Assembly: GCF_002278135.3 (NCBI RefSeq)
Contig: NZ_CP029425.2
Span: 806,001-870,000, forward strand
DNA length: 64,000 nucleotides
Direction of reading: 5' to 3'
Source: Bradyrhizobium ottawaense
GTDB taxonomy: Bacteria > Pseudomonadota > Alphaproteobacteria > Rhizobiales > Xanthobacteraceae
Each line of letters begins with the position of its first letter. Positions within the stretch are counted from its first letter, which is position 1. Under the pieces are notes generated by a model, which saw only the letters and a list, made by a program, of their open reading frames with translations, did no database searches and was not told the DNA's origin. This document shows positions 61,689 to 64,000 of the stretch, piece by piece. Made by a program: the position numbers and the translations under genes.

Positions 61689-62834
61689 TCACAGTGACCT
61701 CGCGATCAGCAGCTTCATGATCTCGTTGGTGCCGCCATAGATCTTCTGGATCCGGGAATCGATGAAGATGCGCGAGATCGGGTATTCCTGCATGTAGCCG
61801 TAGCCGCCGAACAGCTGGAGGCATTCGTCGGCAGTCTCGACCTGCTTCTCCGAACACCAGTATTTCGCCATCGACGCGGTGACGGTGTCGAGATCCCCGG
61901 CGACCAGGCGCTCGATGCACCAGTCGACGAAGACGCGCGCGATCATCGCCTCGGTCTTGCGCTCGGCGAGCTTGAAGGCGGTGTTCTGGAAATCCATCAG
62001 CGGCTTGCCGAAGGCTTTGCGCTCCTTGGTGTAGTCGGTGGTGAGCTTGACCGCGCGCTCCATCGCGGCGACGGCGCCGACCGCGAGCGCAAGCCGCTCC
62101 TGCGGCAATTGCTGCATCAGTTGCACAAAACCCTGGCCTTCCTCCTTGCCGAGCAGGTTTTCCGGCGGCACGGTCACGTTGTCGAAGAACAGTTCCGAGG
62201 TGTCGGAGGCATGCAGGCCGATCTTGTCGAGGTTGCGCCCGCGCTTGTAGCCGTCCGCGCCTGCGGTCTCGACCACGAGCAGCGAGATGCCCTTGGCACC
62301 AGCATCGCCGGTGCGCGCGACCACGATGACGAGATCAGCGGCCTGGCCGTTGGTGATGAACGTCTTCTGGCCGTTGATGACGTAGGAATTGCCCTGTTTC
62401 TTGGCCGTGGTCTTGACGGCCTGCAGATCCGAGCCGGTGCCGGGCTCGGTCATGGCGATGGCGCCGACCATCTCGCCCGAGGCCATCTTCGGCAGCCAGC
62501 GCTTCTTCTGCTCCTCCGAGCCGTAGTTGAGGATGTAATGCGCGACGATGGCGCTGTGCACGGAGACGCCGGTCGTCAGCTCCGGCACCGTGCTTTCGAG
62601 GTCGTCCAGCACCGCCGCGTCATAGGCGAAGGTCGCGCCCAGCCCGCCATATTCCTCCGGCACGCTCGCCAGCAGCGCGCCCATCTCGCCGAGCCCGCGC
62701 CAGGCGAAGCGGTCGACCATCTTCTGCTCGCGCCATTTTTCGGCATGCGGCGCCAGATCCTTGGTGAGATATTTACGGAACTGGTCGCGGAAGACATCGA
62801 GCTCTTCGGTCATCCAGGAGGAGCGGTAGGACAT
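61689..62834 (-). CDS. Acyl-CoA dehydrogenase
   Basis: A 381-residue FAD enzyme of classical acyl-CoA dehydrogenase layout. Visible are MTEPGTGSDLQAVKTTA near residue 126, ITNGQAADLVIV, RKAFGKPLMDFQNTAFKLAE and the C-terminal LFGGYGYMQEYPISRIFIDSRI with the catalytic region preceding, ending KIYGGTNEIMKLLIARSL. ATG at 62834 after GAGGTAACC. Chain-length preference is not readable. It is convergent with LysR and divergent from the alpha/beta hydrolase. Confidence 0.93.
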   Translation of the reverse strand: MSYRSSWMTEELDVFRDQFRKYLTKDLAPHAEKWREQKMVDRFAWRGLGEMGALLASVPEEYGGLGATFAYDAAVLDDLESTVPELTTGVSVHSAIVAHYILNYGSEEQKKRWLPKMASGEMVGAIAMTEPGTGSDLQAVKTTAKKQGNSYVINGQKTFITNGQAADLVIVVARTGDAGAKGISLLVVETAGADGYKRGRNLDKIGLHASDTSELFFDNVTVPPENLLGKEEGQGFVQLMQQLPQERLALAVGAVAAMERAVKLTTDYTKERKAFGKPLMDFQNTAFKLAERKTEAMIARVFVDWCIERLVAGDLDTVTASMAKYWCSEKQVETADECLQLFGGYGYMQEYPISRIFIDSRIQKIYGGTNEIMKLLIARSL

Positions 62835-62960
62835 GGTTACCTCGGTTGATGCGCGTTTCCGGCTTGGTAGGCCAGTCGGCCGCGGCAATTATTGTGTTTT
62901 CAGGCTGCGCCGGTGACGCTACCAAGGCGGCCGGGGCGGCGTCTGTCGGGATGTCTGATT

Positions 62961-63641
62961 TTGGCGACCAAAACACAAGAGCTCAAGCTCGAGATCGAGC
63001 GCATCGGCACGGTCTCGGCGATTCTGACGCAGCCGGACAATGCGCGTGCCTGTTACGTGCTGGCGCATGGCGCGGGCGCCGATATGCGGCATGCTTTCAT
63101 GGAGAAGGTCGCGGCCGGCCTTGCCGATCGCGGCATCGCGACCTTTCGCTTCAATTTCCCCTACATGGAAGAGAAGAAGGGACGTCCCGACCAGCCGGCG
63201 GTCGCGCACGCTGCGATCCGCGCGGCAGTCGCGGAGGCGGCGCGGCTGTGCCCCGGGGTGACGCTCGTCGCAGGCGGCAAATCATTCGGCGGACGCATGA
63301 CCTCGCAGGCGCAGTCCAAGGCGCCGTTGCCTGACGTCAAAGGGCTCGCCTTCCTCGGCTTTCCCCTGCACGCCGACAAGAAGCCGTCGTCCGAGCGCGC
63401 CGAGCACCTCGCCGGCGTCACCATCCCCATGCTGTTCCTGCAAGGCACGCGCGATGGGCTTGCCGATCTGAGCTACCTCAAGCCTGTCGTCGAGAAACTC
63501 GGTCCGAAGAAGGCGACGCTGCATGAGATCGAAGGCGGCGATCACTCGTTCGCGGTGCTGAAGAAATCCGGCCGTAGCAATGACGAGGCGCTTACAGAGG
63601 TACTGAACGCGCTCGTAGCCTGGATCGACACGCTCGCCTGA
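62961..63641 (+). CDS. Alpha/beta hydrolase, Tex30/KANL3-like family
   Basis: A 226-residue hydrolase-fold protein with ARACYVLAHGAGADMRHAFM near the start, nucleophile elbow VAGGKSFGGRM near residue 104, and a C-terminal GGDHSFAVLKKSG. This is the small family annotated alpha/beta family hydrolase in Rhizobiales, of unknown substrate. The start is uncertain: TTG 62961 is chosen because residues before it look unlike family members; the frame is open back to 62892. Confidence 0.8.
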   Translation: MATKTQELKLEIERIGTVSAILTQPDNARACYVLAHGAGADMRHAFMEKVAAGLADRGIATFRFNFPYMEEKKGRPDQPAVAHAAIRAAVAEAARLCPGVTLVAGGKSFGGRMTSQAQSKAPLPDVKGLAFLGFPLHADKKPSSERAEHLAGVTIPMLFLQGTRDGLADLSYLKPVVEKLGPKKATLHEIEGGDHSFAVLKKSGRSNDEALTEVLNALVAWIDTLA

Positions 63642-63644
63642 GGC

Positions 63645-64000
63645 TCACGCCGAATAAAGCCCCTTGTCGCGGGCCTTCTGGATCGCGAGCGCGGCAATGA
63701 GATCGAGCGTCGGTGTCGACAGGCCTGCCGTGCGCGCGAAGGCGGCGGGCGCCTTCACCAGAACGTCGATCTCCATGGCGCGGCCAAGCTCGTAGTCCTG
63801 CAGCAGCGATGGCTTGTGATTGGGGGCGGGTCCGCTCCGCGTCACGCGCTTGACCTCGGGGATGAAATGCTGCGCGATGTCGTTGGCCTCGTTCAGCATG
63901 CGCGGGATGACCTCCGCAAAGGCGGCGTCGTCGCGCACGCCGCGTGCGGTCTGGCCGGTCAGCAGGCACAGCACCGACAGCGACATGTTGGTCAGCAGTT
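63645..64000 (-). CDS. Ketopantoate reductase-like protein, C-terminal end only
   Basis: The frame is open to the window edge at 64000. It shows the C-terminal helical domain of the ApbA/PanE family, with KPSLLQDYELGRAMEIDVLV and LDLIAALAIQKARDKGLYSA. The N-terminal NADPH domain lies outside the window, so catalysis cannot be judged. Only three bases separate its stop from the stop of the convergent hydrolase gene. Confidence 0.88.
   Translation of the reverse strand, partial: LLTNMSLSVLCLLTGQTARGVRDDAAFAEVIPRMLNEANDIAQHFIPEVKRVTRSGPAPNHKPSLLQDYELGRAMEIDVLVKAPAAFARTAGLSTPTLDLIAALAIQKARDKGLYSA

Overview
The window is chromosomal DNA from an alphaproteobacterium of the Bradyrhizobium group (Nitrobacteraceae). 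The evidence is high GC coding sequence, a cyoABCD-surf1-regSR order, the cobST pair, a CarD regulator with a long Lys/Ala/Pro tail, and many palindromic intergenic repeats of the kind that litter Bradyrhizobium genomes. The genus call is inference from gene content and repeats; no database was searched. I see about 55 intact or nearly intact protein genes, one tRNA gene plus a tRNA fragment, two insertion sequences and several gene remnants.

Layout. 1-6.5 kb: a cut-off DedA membrane protein, the CobS/CobT cobaltochelatase subunits, a phytase-like esterase and an Old Yellow Enzyme. 6.5-8.0 kb: an IS4-family element inserted inside a palindromic repeat, its transposase frameshifted in a C/G run. 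8.3-15.5 kb: small conserved proteins (PilZ, DUF2235 hydrolase, DUF1488, coiled-coil proteins), a second-type FtsZ and a helix-turn-helix/coiled-coil protein carrying a repeat inside its reading frame. 15.6-17.0 kb: a low-GC decayed segment holding a partial DUF2235 copy and two fused fragments that look like the remains of an ABC-ATPase/restriction-nuclease defence system. 17.2-25 kb: rpmB, a DUF3108 protein, a striking GANTC cluster, a SUV3-type RNA helicase, an S4 protein with no standard start codon, fdxA and carD. 25.2-33.6 kb: the RegSR redox two-component system, SURF1, the CyoABCD quinol oxidase and a divergent MFS transporter, with a perfect palindrome between the divergent units. 33.6-35.1 kb: an IS110-family element. 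35.1-37.4 kb: an M48 lipoprotein protease and a secreted nuclease-like protein.

37.8-47.3 kb is a catabolic block built around acyl-CoA chemistry: a periplasmic binding protein, two crotonases, a VOC protein, an NDP-forming acyl-CoA synthetase, a paired acyl-CoA dehydrogenase and an SDR. 47.5-50.6 kb carries small stress or envelope proteins and a ketopantoate reductase. 50.8-54.5 kb is a second catabolic unit (AMP-forming ligase, RraA-type aldolase, cupin, Bug-family binding protein). At 54.6-57.9 kb an islet sits at tRNA-Arg(CCU): the tRNA is intact, a 50-base copy of its 3' part lies 3.2 kb away, and between them is one large beta-helix/Ig-like/RTX secreted protein with no integrase. 58-64 kb has an amidohydrolase, a doxX-dsrE-tlpA-like redox operon divergent from a LysR regulator, an acyl-CoA dehydrogenase, an alpha/beta hydrolase and a cut-off ketopantoate reductase.

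The most interesting items are the tRNA-Arg islet, the collapsed defence locus at 15.8-17.0 kb, the GANTC cluster at 19.2-19.4 kb, the candidate bridge-RNA end of the IS110 element and the ACG start of the S4 gene.
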